Shown: positions 38,066-49,603, counted from the stretch's first letter. The stretch: 64,000 nt of DNA from Bemisia tabaci (GCF_918797505.1 NC_092793.1:930001-994000); one strand, 5' to 3'. The notes: a model not told the origin generated them from the letters alone. A program made the numbers and translations.

Positions 38066-41000
38066 CACGGCCGGATTTACCTACTTGCCACCCATGGGCC
38101 GCCTTAGGGTGCATCAAAAAAATGAAAGTCTGAAATGTTCCGCTTCCGGACATTGATGACGTTTGGTAAATATAAACATGTTTGCCAAAATTTGGGCCAA
38201 TTTCAACCATTTTAAATGGCGCCAAAGGTCAATTTTGTGATGAAATTATTATATTTTGGTTTAGACCTAGATTTCGTACAAACAACTCGATTTTACGCTG
38301 AAATCGTGCGTTTACGAGAAAAATGCCACAGAACTCAAGTTGCAGAAGATGTAACTTTACTCTAGGAAGACGTCTTTGTAAATGATAAAAATCAAATTGA
38401 ACTAGAAAAACTCAACTCTGTATTTGTTTTTTTTTTTTTTTTGTTTTTTTTGTCCTCAGAATTTCTGAGGTCTTACAAAGCAGTAGCGGTTTAAAAGACT
38501 CATTTTTCACGAAAATAAGTCGAAAGAGGGTATAAATGAACTGTAGGCAAGTGTTGAGGATGCAAATGTCATCAGAACTTCCTCAGTTTCAAAAAAAGTT
38601 CCAACTTTTTTGCACAATCCTCCAAGAAGCGTACGGCTAGAGAGGCAGGATCGTGCTATAATACGGGAGAAGTGCGGTTTGACCGGGAAAAATTGCGTAA
38701 CAAACTTTCCCTATGTAATCATCGTCAGTAGGTCCCCATGAACAACTTCCTAATAGTTAAAAATGGCCCGACCCCGGAACACCCCTCAAAGTGGTTAAAA
38801 TTGAAAATGGCGGCCGTAATAAGGGGGTCCGGGAAATCGGTATTTTAAAACCCCAGTGGAAGTGAACCTCATGCGACGGGAGGTCTGCAGGTGGTTAACC
38901 ATCCGCGGCGGGGACTAACCTCCTGCTAACCTCAAGCAACCTCCCGTCGCATGGGGTGGACACCCTGTTCAAGGAAAAAACCGAACAACCTCCCGCGAAC
39001 CTCCCGCGAACCTTAATCACCTCAAGCAAGGGCCTGCAACCCCATGCAGCTCACTAAGGCTTGCGAGAGGTCTACGGGAGGTTCGCGGGAGGTTACTCAG
39101 TTTTTTTCCTGGAACAGGGTGTCCACCCCATGCGACGGGAGGTTGCTTGAGGTTAGCAGGAGGTTGCAGGAGGTTAGTCCCCGCCGCCGATGGTTAATCA
39201 CCTGCAGGCCTCCCGCCGCATGAGGTTCACTTCCACTAGGAAATGCTCATTCTGTCTCATATGAGGTATCATTTCCTATGTAATTTTGATCGTAAACATA
39301 AATGAATTCCACAAGGCCCCCCGGTCAAAGGGGGCGCTCCAAATCAAAGATGGCGGCCAAATGTGAAAGGCAGGAGGTTGCATTTTATTAAATATTCACC
39401 GAAGGAACAATGACAAGCGACAGGGGTCTCCATTTCTTTGTATATTTAGTCGTGAACTTAATAAATGAAGGCATAACCCCCCCCCCCCCCCCCCCGATCA
39501 AGAGGGGCGCCCCAAATCCAAGATTAAGTTTATGATATGTTCAGTAATAAGAAATTGATGGAAGAAAACAGTATGAATCATGTGTGCAGGTATTGTTAAA
39601 GAACGGAGAAAATGCACGCAAGAGAATTGGAAGAGAGTATCTGTTGACCCATTAACACATTAATAACGCTTCTGAGCTTACGTTTCTATCCGTTGTCGTA
39701 TGTTTCTTTTGATTTCCTTTATTAAATGTATTTATAACATCAAATTTAGGTTTCTTGGCCATAAAATGAAAATATAGACACTTCACTTTCCTTGTTCCTT
39801 CGGTGAATATTTAATAAAATGCAACCTCCTGCCTTTCACATTTGGCCGCCATCTTTGCTTTGGAGCGCCCCCTTTGACCGGGGGGCCTTGTGGAATTCAT
39901 TTATGTTTACGATCAAAATTACATAGGAAATGATACCTCACATAAGACAGAATTAGCATTTTAAAATACCGATTTCCCGGACCTCCTTATTACGGCCGCC
40001 ATTTTCAATTTTAACCACTTTGAGGGGTGTTCCGGGGTCGGGCCATTTTTAACTATTAGGAAGTTGTTCATGGGGACCTACTGACGATGATTACATAGGG
40101 AAAGTTTGTTACGCAATTTTTCCCGGTCAAACCGCACTTCTCCCGTATTATAGCACGATCCTGCCTCTCTAGCCGTACGCTTCTTGGAGGATTGTGCAAA
40201 AAAGTTGGAACTTTTTTTGAAACTGAGGAAGTTCTGATGACATTTGCATCCTCAACACTTGCCTACAGTTCATTTATACCCTCTTTCGACTTATTTTCGT
40301 GAAAAATGAGTCTTTTAAACCGCTACTGCTTTGTAAGACCTCAGAAATTCTGAGGACAAAAAAAACAAAAAAAAAAAAAAACAAATACAGAGTTGAGTTT
40401 TTCTAGTTCAATTTGATTTTTATCATTTACAAAGACGTCTTCCTAGAGTAAAGTTACATCTTCTGCAACTTGAGTTCTGTGGCATTTTTCTCGTAAACGC
40501 ACGATTTCAGCGTAAAATCGAGTTGTTTGTACGAAATCTAGGTCTAAACCAAAATATAATAATTTCATCACAAAATTGACCTTTGGCGCCATTTAAAATG
40601 GTTGAAATTGGCCCAAATTTTGGCAAACATGTTTATATTTACCAAACGTCATCAATGTCCGGAAGCGGAACACTTCAGACATTCAGTATTTTGCCGCCCA
40701 TGGGTCGCCTGTATTTTGCCACCTCCTTCTAATTATTTTTGAAACATCGATACAAACCATCATGTGAACGTGCTGGAGGAGGAGGGGTTCATAAGACGCG
40801 TTTACTCGTGTTGGGCACATTTTTTGTGAAAGCCCTATCAACACTAGCAAAAGTTCACGGAACTTTGCGCGAGAGTTAAGTTCCGTAAACCTATCTCTGT
40901 GTGGACAAAGCCTTCTATTATTAAGAAATGAACGAAAAAATTATGGAAGAATAAACATGGTTTAATAAGTTTAATTTCCACCACCGCGCCGACCGGACTG

Positions 41001-41491
41001 TGTTTGGCGCATTGCGTGAAGTATCCCTACAGTCTTGTAGGCGCTATGCGTTTCACGAAAACCGCTGCTGACCGTCCTACGTTTGACGCAATGCGTGAGG
41101 TATTCATGGAGTCTTGTAGGCGCTAATTTATGTTTCATGCTGTGCCCTCGGCTGATGCCCTCGGCGCGCCGAGGGCATTTTCATCTCAAGTCATCATTGC
41201 TCTCTGCGCCGCTTCGCTCCAGGCTCAATTGCGTGTTTGGTTTTTCTCTCAACTACACTAATGAAAGGTGCTTTCGTCTCTTGTTCCACCGAAAGACGAA
41301 AAAATTGGAAATTACTATACTTCAACTCTCAGGAAATGAGAGATGTTGTCGCCTTTTCTCGTTAGTAATTTTTTTTTTTTAATCCGATTTTTTTTTTTTG
41401 ATACCGACTTTTGAGAAAATTTCAAAATTTGCCGCCCCCTTTTGCCGCTGTGGGCCGTGGCCCTTGCGGCCACCGCCTAAATCTGGCCCTG
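38066..41491. mobile_element. hAT-like non-autonomous element with long internal palindrome
   Basis: The left end CACGGCCGGATTTAC and the complement of the right end, CAGGGCCAGATTTAG, form a terminal inverted repeat with the CA(G/C)GG-type start common in hAT transposons. The flanks are CATGTAAA (38058-38065) and CATGCAAA (41492-41499), an 8-bp target duplication with one mismatch, as expected for hAT. Inside, 38128-39410 and 39792-40680 form an almost perfect inverted repeat of about 890 bases per arm, once the nested insertion in the left arm is removed. No transposase is encoded. The segment from 40740 to 41440 is unique and contains the 20-base palindrome at 41157-41176. Confidence 0.75.
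38851..39240. mobile_element. 390-bp fold-back element nested in the palindrome
   Basis: The ends are CCCCAGTGGAAGTGAACCTC and, reversed, TCCTAGTGGAAGTGAACCTC. Inner arms of about 140 bases are mostly complementary (CGACGGGAGGT, CCACCCCATGCGACGGG). Flanking AAA occurs on both sides (38848-38850 and 39241-39243). The opposite arm of the host palindrome (near 39955) has the uninterrupted TTTTAAAATGC, which gives a direct view of the empty site. Confidence 0.8.
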
Positions 41492-41640
41492 CATGCAAAA
41501 TAATATTTTTTTTTGTTTAATTTTTTTAATATATTATAGTACCCGTAATTCGTCTGACAAAATGTGCAACTGTGTGAGTGTATAAGTAAAAGATTTGATG
41601 CGCGGCTTTCACAGAAAATGTGTCACTTTTTTCCATTTAC

Positions 41641-41837
41641 CTTCTCTCCTGGCGCATCATTGGAGCTGTTGTCTTGCTTGATAACTTGCATGACCGCTGA
41701 CTCTCCAGCACCGAAGGCAGCATACCAAAACGAGAAACACAATTGCGAGTCTTCTGCGGCAGGTATCACTGGTGAGACTAATCGAACCATATTGTTACCA
41801 AGAATCTGATTGAACAAGTCATAGTATATGTATCCAT
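41641..41837 (-). CDS. MAM-domain protein, exon in the middle of the second MAM domain
   Basis: A 197-bp exon between an acceptor (CTCGTTACAG) and a GTAAAT donor. It encodes GYIYYDLFNQILGNNMVRL, then SPVIPAAEDSQLCFSFWYAA and FGAGESAVMQV. This is the central MAM block with its conserved Cys and the FWY aromatic patch. The first two bases complete the codon left open by exon 43058-43216, and the exon ends in phase 0. All this matches the known order within MAM domains. Confidence 0.88.
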
Positions 41838-42032
41838 CTGTAACGAGATAGAAAGTAGGTACTATAGCTTGGCATTGGGTGCAAGAAGGGCATTTCTTAG
41901 GAAATCTTGTTCCGATGTGCAGGTTGTCTCAGGGTTCAACGGTCATACTATAGGAGCGTGTTCTGTGAGTAGAACTAGGGCATTTTCTTTTCTGATTTTT
42001 TTTTCCAAGAGTGCCCCCTGATGGAGCTAATC
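41838..42032 (-). other. Intron, right part
   Basis: Ordinary intronic sequence between the MAM exon and a fold-back element. Nothing recognised. Confidence 0.4.
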
Positions 42033-42665
42033 GTTCCCTGTGATACCTCGTTCAAAAGAGCATAAAAAGGAAAACTTTTTGCGCAAACCCGAAGTCAATA
42101 TCTTAATCCGTCTCAAAATGGCGGCCACTTAAAGTTCAAAATGGCCGAAAATTGGCACCTCGGTTTTTTGTTAATGGATTTGCCTGAAACTCGGTATCGG
42201 GGGGTATTTTGACACGAAAAAAACGAATTTAATATTAGATTTTTAAGAAAACCAAAATTTCCAAAATTGCCGAAAATTATTTTTTTTTTTAGAAATCGAA
42301 CTTCAAATACGTTAATATCATGCCAAAATACCCCTAAGTCGACCCAAGTTTCAGACAATTCCATCGGCAAAAAACCGAAGTGGCAATATTTGGCCATTTG
42401 AACGTTAACCGGCGGCCATTTTGGAGATGTCGGTTTCTTTTAAAATCGAACGTCAAATTCGTTTACCTCATGCCAAAATACCGTTGGATACCGATTTTGG
42501 CGCAAATCATTTGACAAACAAACGGTGTCACTTTTCGGCCATCGTGAACTTTCACCGGTCGCCATTTTGAAACGGATTGAGATGTTGACTTCAGGTTTGC
42601 GCTAAAAATTGCGCAAAAAAAGTTTTCTTTTTTTATGCTTTTTCGAACGAAGTATCACAGGGAAC
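42033..42665. mobile_element. Fold-back (MITE-like) element, about 630 bp
   Basis: GTTCCCTGTGATACCTCGTTC at the left is mirrored by GAACGAAGTATCACAGGGAAC at the right, and about 100 bases of inner arms are complementary. Its wording (repeated CGGTCGCCATTTTG) resembles the fold-back at 54641-56708, which suggests related families. Confidence 0.65.
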
Positions 42666-43057
42666 CTTCCCATTAGAAAAAAAAGCTGGGGTCCGTTGCT
42701 TCCTCAAAAGGGCTCCCCTGAAAATTCTAGGGGGTAGCTAAAAAGTAGCTCCCTTTGACTTAGAAACATCCTCAAAGTTTCAAATCTTTACCTTAATTAG
42801 GTAAAAATTTAGTAGGGGTGGAAGGGACTTTTGGATCACCCTGTATTAACTTCATTTGACCCTCAAAAAAAAAGAAAGAAAGAAAGAAAGAAAAAATGCT
42901 CGCAAATAAGTGTACCTTCTTTTCTAATATTTTTCTATTTCTTCCTTTTCTCTCTTCTTGGCCAGTTAATTTAATCAATTTCAAGATTTCATCATGGTAA
43001 TGTCAATTAATTGCTTCAAGAGGCAAAAAAGAAGGTGAAACAAAATTACGAACTCAC
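42666..43057 (-). other. Intron with short AAAG repeats
   Basis: An (AAAG)n tract lies near 42872-42895. Nothing else recognised. Confidence 0.4.
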
Positions 43058-43216
43058 CGGGGGCTCCAAAAGTTTTATCAGGCAAGTTTGCGGGACGCCT
43101 TGTAATAGTTGCCAGTCGCCATGAAGCGATGGTTTTATCTGTCCCATTCGACCAATCGCACATGTCTCGCTCAAAACGACACTCACCCACTCGTACTGTT
43201 GCTGCTTTTGGTATTG
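43058..43216 (-). CDS. MAM-domain protein, exon with the start of the second MAM domain
   Basis: A 159-bp exon between TTTCCAG and a GTGAGT donor. It encodes a short linker, then GECRFERDMCDWSNGTDKT, the N-terminal MAM signature CxFExDxCxW, and later ATITRRPANLPDKTFGAP. It begins with the last two bases of a codon whose first base is supplied by exon 44478-44565, and it ends one base into the codon completed by exon 41641-41837. The phase agreement on both sides makes the exon chain convincing. Confidence 0.9.
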
Positions 43217-43674
43217 CTGGAAATGTTAAAATTCCGTTGAAATGATCCTAGTAGTTATAAGGAATATTTATTGACATGGTAGTCATTCTTGATGATTTAC
43301 CGTTCCTCTCATAATTGCGTTACATGGCCAAGGCAGGCTGCATTCTTCTAAGTAGGTTCCTTAACTAAACTTTCAGAGCCTTTTGTGACTATAGGGTTCC
43401 AATAATTTTGTTACTGTTAGTTTTGTTCTTGTTTTGTTGGTTTTGTTGGTTTTGTTGTTTGTTGTATTGGTTAATAATTCATACTATCTATACTATAAGT
43501 TTTCAGACCTCCTAAATTTTTCATCACATTTCATTTTTTCTTTAGAAAACTAGCCAACATAATTCCTTTAAAACTTCTTTGATTTAAAGTATTAAAATGT
43601 TCTTGTATGATAGAAGATTTTTCTGTATAAGTTAACAAGCCATAGGGTTGGTTTTTTTCTTTTAAATAAAATGG
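43217..43674 (-). other. Intron between MAM exons
   Basis: A TTTTGTTGG-type short repeat occurs near 43425-43465. Otherwise nothing recognised. Confidence 0.4.
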
Positions 43675-44228
43675 AATGGACCACTAGACAAGGTACGAAT
43701 TTCTGCATTCTGATACATGTGTCTTGACCAAAATTTCACGTAAAATACGACGCGCACGGAAAAAATTACTGAAATCAACTCCTTCCAAAGATATTTAATG
43801 ATTTTTGATGCGTGAATTCAAACCACCCGCTCATGCAAACTCAATGCTCTGCGTGATTCACATCGTGCGCTAAACGTTATCATGACAGTCTCTGCGATAT
43901 AAAAATCTGGCAACCTCAATCTTGACGCTTTGGCTCAGCTGTAGCAAATTGCTATTAGTTTGAACAACGCATGGTGGGTAATGAAATAATTACTCGATTG
44001 AGACTTGTTTAATCCGTTGTAGTGCGCGATTTGACTCACGTAGACCTTTGAGTTTCTTGTCAGCGGGCAGTTCAAATTCCTCGTAACCAATGTGAAATAA
44101 AAACGTTAATATCTTCGTTTGGAGTTTGTTTCATTAGTTTTCATTGTGCGAATCGTGCTCTACGTGAAATTCTGGTGAAGAAACATGTATTAGAATGCTT
44201 AAATTCGTACCTTGTCTAGTGGTCCATT
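43675..44228. mobile_element. MITE with AATGGACCACTAG ends
   Basis: AATGGACCACTAGACAAGG at the left is mirrored by its complement at the right end. About 80 bases of inner arms (GGTACGAATTTC, ATACATGT, TTCACGTA) are also complementary with mismatches. No coding sequence. No clear target duplication. Confidence 0.65.
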
Positions 44229-44477
44229 GAAGCGGAAATTTTGAAACACCGCAATAGAAGTAAGTAGTTTCGCACCTATGGTCATCGATTTTTTGCAGAA
44301 AAGACTTATCCAAAACGAGAGACATACCAGAAGTCAGTTCAAAATCTCGCTGCGGACTATTTTGTTGATTTTGAACAAACCCTTTGACTCTACATGATTC
44401 CGCTTGGTTCCTGCTGCATGCAATCGAGAAAATAGATACCTAGGGTAAATTTATTATTTTGTGTATGAAGCACTTAC

Positions 44478-44565
44478 TTGAACAAGAGCCCCCAAAAAAC
44501 GTGATATCATCTAATGCAATGAACCCGTTGATTCTGGCAGATCCCCAAACTCCTTCAATAATTAT
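44478..44565 (-). CDS. MAM-domain protein, exon with the end of the first MAM domain
   Basis: An 88-bp exon between CTTTTTCAG and a GTAAGT donor. It encodes IIIEGVWG, then NGFIALDDITFFGGSCS, the C-terminal MAM signature (EGxxG, GxIALDDIxF, GxC). It begins in phase 0, agreeing with exon 46363-46543, and ends with one extra base, agreeing with exon 43058-43216. It corresponds in position to exon 19306-19471 of the second domain. Confidence 0.88.
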
Positions 44566-45522
44566 CTGAAAAAGGGTAATTTACACAATAATTGACAAAA
44601 AACAGTTTTGGGAGCGTGGTTTCACTTTTAAAATGGGCTTTAGGCTTTAGATAAAAAAATTTAAAAATGCCACTGATATCCCTAGCAACCAAAATACCAG
44701 TGTATATACTTATTGAGTGTATATCTACCATATTTTATACATACTTAAAAGATATTTTATACATAGTATAAAATACTTATGTCTATAGATGTGGCATCTA
44801 ATATGTACTTATGTATATAATACTAGCTGCTTGGGGGGGGGGGGGTGCTTCGCAAGTTATTTTCAGGCCTCCATGAAGTGGCGTTATCGAAACGACTAGT
44901 CACCTCATTAGTTTTTCTTATAATGATTTTTTTTATTTTTAAGTTGATTTATTTTTTCATGTTATTTGTATCTGCCTGTGATGAAAGAAAAACATTTGTT
45001 TGCTGACTAAAGAAAAATTAGCATGCCCTGACGAAAAGAAAATGTTCTAAATATGTTGGCTTCTACGATAGCAGTTCGTCATAAACAATGTCTCTTGTTG
45101 TTACATGTGCGCTTTGAAGTCGATCTGTTTTTTGAGCAAACCAACGATATAGAAACTGTAGATTGGTGGTGGCCCACAAAAAAACGTGACACACATAGAG
45201 TGGTCACTCGTCAGGCGGGCGGGGAGTGGAAATGGCCGATTGCTATCTTTCGTCATAACCTCTAATACATGGGATGTCACGGGAGTTTTTACAATAAATG
45301 ATTTAGCGTTGAAATTATCATCGTAGACTCACTTGAGAATGGCTAACTTCCATCTGGACACAGATATTCAAACAGTTGATTCTAAATTTGATGTAAGTTT
45401 ATATTCAGCAACAGTCCCGAAGAAGCCGTAGAGACCGACCATCTTCGTCCTAACCTAATTCTTGCTCCTGGCGTGTTATGAATTGCACTGTTGACGTAGC
45501 ATAGGATCCCCCTATCTAAAGA
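44566..45522 (-). other. Intron with simple repeats
   Basis: A/T-rich near-repeats TATACATA and a G run (about 44834-44847) occur. No gene is supported, although a 70-codon plus-strand frame lies near 45053-45265 with no recognisable domain. Confidence 0.4.
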
Positions 45523-45755
45523 AGAGTCCCTTTATACCCAGAGTTGCCTGGGGCCAGAGTTGCAGAGAGGCCTGGGCTGGCCATGAAGGCACTAAAGAGT
45601 GCACTCAAACGAACGATATTGAGGGATAAGGATAAGAAATTTTGCGTGGCGTGCGCGGAGCAAAGACATTGAATCACGTAGACCGTGCGTCCGGCTCGGT
45701 TTAGTATCAGGTCTGTGCCTGATGATGGTGGGAATAAACCACCGAAACGTCGCAA
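45523..45755. mobile_element. Partial copy of the TAGAGTCCC MITE
   Basis: Begins AGAGTCCCTTTATACCCAGA and shares GGCTGGCCATG(A/G)AGGC and AACGATATTGAGGGATAAGG with the complete copy at 48087-48521. The right end is missing, so it is truncated. Confidence 0.65.
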
Positions 45756-45872
45756 TGTAAATTTAAAATAAATAAAAAGTAATTTGAACGGTTATAAAAC
45801 TCATGAAATTCATTTAATCATACAATTATAATAACCATGAAATTAGACTTACATATATATTTATATATATCG

Positions 45873-46121
45873 ACGGTGCAAGTCGGCAATCACATAACTC
45901 GGTTTGCGACGTCGCAGACTTCCTGTCACATTTTATTTTTTAAACAGAAAACTACTCAACGGCAATTCTTTAAAACTGCCGTGATTATTCTTCTCTGTGC
46001 AAAGAAAAATCTGCAAAAACACCAAGGAATTATGTCAATTTGTTCTCCTTTAAAAAAATAACATAGAGGCGGAGATTTTCAGACACCGCAAACGAGTTAT
46101 GTGTTTGCCGACTTACACCGT
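45873..46121. mobile_element. MITE with ACGGTGCAAGTCGGC ends, copy 1
   Basis: ACGGTGCAAGTCGGCAATCA at the left is mirrored by ACGGTGTAAGTCGGCAAACA from the right. The element is about 250 bp. A second copy in the other orientation lies at about 49080-49342. No coding sequence. Confidence 0.7.
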
Positions 46122-46362
46122 GTATGTATATATATAGGTATAGGGCTTAGTTAAAACTAAGCCCTAGCGTATGGGTGAACCTCAATATCTTGGCAATCGC
46201 TGATCCAAATTCAATAGACTATAGATCGTCAAAAAGCTGACAATTTTTTCTATAAACACGATTATACAGACTCATTTCAGCTGTTATTCTTTTGGAGGAA
46301 TGAGTTAGGGGAACAGCCCACGTAAATCATATTTTGGCTACAATGGATATGCGGACACTCAC

Positions 46363-46543
46363 TGAGTCATTAGGATCCTTGATTAAAGCTTGACCATACT
46401 GCCAGTCTGGGCCTTGATGGTTGTAGAGTCGCCAAATTGGCTTCATCACAACATTGTTCTGTTTGTCAATGTTTTTTGTAAAAATGCTCACCGCTCCCAA
46501 GCTTGGACCGTTTGCATCAATAAATGGCTCGTTCATAATGAAC
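46363..46543 (-). CDS. MAM-domain protein, exon in the middle of the first MAM domain
   Basis: Encodes FIMNEPFIDANGPSLGAVSI, then VVMKPIWRLYNHQGPDWQYG and ALIKDPNDS. The SLGAVSI strand and the IWRLxxxQGxxWxxG block are typical of the middle of a MAM domain. The donor is GTGAGT after a complete codon (phase 0). The acceptor I favour is CCATAG before GTTCATTATG, giving 181 bp; this end is less certain. Earlier exons of the gene would lie to the right but I could not identify them. Confidence 0.75.
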
Positions 46544-47067
46544 CTATGGCATATTTTAACAAATACAATTAATTGGACCACTGGGCACGGAAAAGTCGAA
46601 CCATCACAAAATACACATTGCACAATTCCTGGCCAAAAAAAAAAAGGAAAAAAGGCAGAAAATTACGTGCAAAAAATGAAACAACTTATTCATAATCAAC
46701 TCATTAATAAAAAATTAGAGTCCAAGGTTTACATTAAATTTATTAAGCGCATATGTTTCAAACTAAAAAGTTCGAATAAAAAGAATCAAACGGTCAAATC
46801 AGTCATTGGAAATCAACTTTTTCTCCCCAGATAACTGATACAAAAATGTTGTCAGAGAAAAGATTAGCAAGGGGAATTGGAGCATTTTCTTTAATTAATT
46901 ATGTAAGTATGCTCGATAAGCATGACATAAAAATTAACGGACAGAATTGTAGCAAAGTAAATCAGGTTCTGATTAAAAATACAACTTCCCGTTAAACACG
47001 AAGGTTCGAAGATAATATTTAGGTAGGTATAGATGAACAGAGGATTCATCTGGAGGAGGTCAGTGTT
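46544..47067 (-). other. Probable intron, no features recognised
   Basis: A/T-rich, with an A run near 46636-46646. No exon, RNA or repeat recognised. Confidence 0.35.
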
Positions 47068-47150
47068 GACGGTGGTCGAGTCATCTAAGGCGCCAGGTGC
47101 ACCTCTGCGTGATCCCGCATTGTAGTTTCGAATCCCGACAAAGGCATTTG
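47068..47150 (+). repeat. tRNA-derived SINE head (Leu/Ser-like)
   Basis: GACGGTGGTCGAGTCATCTA and AAGGCGCCAGG form an A box like that of class II tRNAs. GTAGTTTCGAATCCCGACA is the B box. The acceptor stem does not close and no tRNA end follows. Confidence 0.55.
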
Positions 47151-47710
47151 TTTATTACGACCTGCTACGTTATTTTAAGACATCTTACGTTGTGTTACTG
47201 CAATGATTCATTAATCAATGATCGCGAAACGCATCCTTTTAACTTCAAATTGTTTCTTCTTTGTATCAAATCAAGAATCATTTCGTTCTTAAAAGGAATA
47301 ATATACCTCATATCGTATTTTTTAGGGGAAAAATAAAATCAACATCGATAAGAAACTAAAAGAGAAAGACGCAAAGATAAAAATCCGGAACGAAAAAAAT
47401 GTATTGAAAAAAAAATGTAAATGTATAGGTACCTAAATGAAAAAAATGAAAATAAAGAAAAATTAGACAGCATCGATAGTCTAGGATAGTATAGGGTAAC
47501 GTGTTATTCCTAGCACAAGTTCGAGCGTACAGATTTCTGGAATGTATTATTGTCTAGAGCAACGGCTTCTCTGGAAACTCGCTGGATTTTCATCAGGTAA
47601 GGTCTAAAAGGATTTTCAAGACGAAAACTTCATCTTCCAGGGTGCGAAATTGGAAAAAACTTACGTCAGAACATCGTAATTGCGACTTCAACTCACGGGT
47701 TTTTGATAAT
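47151..47710. other. Non-coding A/T-rich DNA
   Basis: Nothing recognised. Confidence 0.4.
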
Positions 47711-48086
47711 ACCTAGGTTAGGGTGTTTCTTTATTTTTTCAATTTTCGAATTCGAAGGAGGTCCTGATCTTAAAAGTTGATGTGTAGATACATTAGAAGT
47801 CACGTACAAGGAAAAAAATTTAAAACAATTTTTACCCGGTGCTCAAACGACTTAAGTGACACAGGTTGAAATTTGAGATTTTTCGATAAAATAACACTGT
47901 TTTCCCATGGAAAACGCCAAGTTACGGCCCTAACGTGCGAAAATTTCGTCCGTTTCGTCGTATCTGCAACACAAAAGCCGCAAAACACCCGAGAAAGGCG
48001 CGCGCAACGAGAGACAATGGGAGCAAAATGGGCGCGCCGCGCCGTAGCTCAACGCGCGCGCGTCCTCTGCACTGCCTATAAGCGAC

Positions 48087-48521
48087 TAGAGTCCCTTTAT
48101 ACCCTGAGTTAAGACAACTCGATTATCAGCTGACTGGCAGCCGGCCTTGGCTGGCCATGGAGGCCGAAACGAGTGCACCCAAACAAACGATATTGAGGGA
48201 TAAGGATCAGGAATCCTGCGATGTCTGTCACACAAAAACAACAACATCAACAAATTAATTAATTAAAACGAAAATTAGATTGGTTTGTGAATAATTTCTT
48301 AATCTATTTTCATTTTAGACCGATGGAAATAACAATTTACTCTTGATAAACCACAATTAGGTAATATTTTCATTATTCTTGTTCACATTCGAGGTACCGC
48401 CATCTTGGTGCACTCGTTTCGGCCTCCATGAGCGAGAACCAATCAGAATTGGATTTTTTTTAGGCCACTTTCGGCCCAACCAAAAGTGAGTTGTCTGAAC
48501 TCTGGGTATATAGGGACTCTA
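48087..48521. mobile_element. TAGAGTCCC MITE, complete copy with 8-bp target duplication
   Basis: TAGAGTCCCTTTATACCC at the left and its complement with one change at the right. TAAGCGAC flanks both sides (48079-48086 and 48522-48529). The matching position in the opposite arm (near 50572-50582) is uninterrupted and reads, on the minus strand, CCTATAAACGACATGCC. That confirms the borders directly. Confidence 0.85.
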
Positions 48522-49079
48522 TAAGCGACATGCCGCACGCACGCACTAAGCTTACGCGGGCCCGAAAGTTCCCGTCCGCTGCAATGTATCATTACGAATT
48601 TATCTAGACACACTTTAACATTAAAAAACAGTTGAAATGTATAAATACATCAAAACGACAAATTTTCTTTGTAAAATATTGGCTATATGTAGGAAAATCA
48701 ATTTCAACAAATAAAACAGTCGAAAGTTAACAAACTACCTAAATCAAATAATCCACAGTTTACTTAAAGGCTTGGAGTCTTAAAATGGTTGACAGACTAT
48801 TTTCATTATTTTTGTATGGTTTTATTGACTTTGGCTTTGACTTGTAAGAGATCATGAAAATGCAGCTCTTGTTTATATCGGGAGTTGGCAATACATGCAC
48901 TGATTCCTTTGTAAAACTTCGCGTGAAATAGGATGGTTTCACTGGTTTTCTCTGAAACAAACCCTAAAACTAAAGAAAAACTCTCAAAGTTAAGGCCGTA
49001 TTGAAAAAGATATCCCCGCTTTCCTGAGAGTCCACCTTCGTAATAAGCCAAATTTTCTACGCTAAGATATGGAGCAAAT

Positions 49080-49342
49080 TGACGGCGTAAGTTCGCAATC
49101 ACATATCTCAATTCCGGTGTCTGAATATCTCCATTTCTATGTTATTTTTTAAAGGAGAACAAACTGACACCATTCCTTAAAGTTTATGCAGAGTTTTCTT
49201 CTCACATGGAAAAAAATCACGGCAGTTTTAAAGAATTGCCAGTGAGTAGTTTTCCGTTTAAAAAATAAAGTACCTAGATATGACAGGAAGGCTGCGACGT
49301 CGCAAACGGAGTCGTGTGATTGCCGACTCTTACTGTCGAAAT
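49080..49342. mobile_element. MITE with ACGGTGCAAGTCGGC-type ends, copy 2
   Basis: Divergent inverted copy of 45873-46121: GACGGCGTAAGTTCGCAATC at the left and GATTGCCGACTCTTACTGTC at the right. Inner parts also match (AATTGCC and GTTTTC around the A/T-rich core). Confidence 0.65.
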
Positions 49343-49603
49343 GAATCAGCAGGATTGCGGTCAAAACTGAAAACACGTGTTTTTAGTTTTGGAAACCCCA
49401 ACGAAGTGGCTACCCTGTCAATTTATATTATTCGCTCTTTGCATGGAGAGTTTGACTTGATACAGAGGTGGACTTTCAGGATAGCATGGGATATCCCCTC
49501 CATTACAGCATCAACTTTCAGAGCTTTTTTCAGTTTTGGAATTTGTCTCGGAGGAAACTGATAAAACGTACCATCGTGTTTCTCGCGGAATTGTGCGTAA
49601 TAA

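Larger units (their letters stand above)
19472..41640 (-). other. 22-kb intron of the MAM gene filled with transposons
   Basis: Defined by the GT donor at 41640 and the AG acceptor at 19472-19473 (minus strand). It contains, from right to left, a hAT-like element, SINEs, a TIR element, a CR1-like LINE, an LTR-like promoter, LINE fragments, inverted 503-bp arms, a Helitron-like element and a small fold-back. Coding phase is preserved across the intron. This is inference from two exons of the same domain. Confidence 0.75.
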
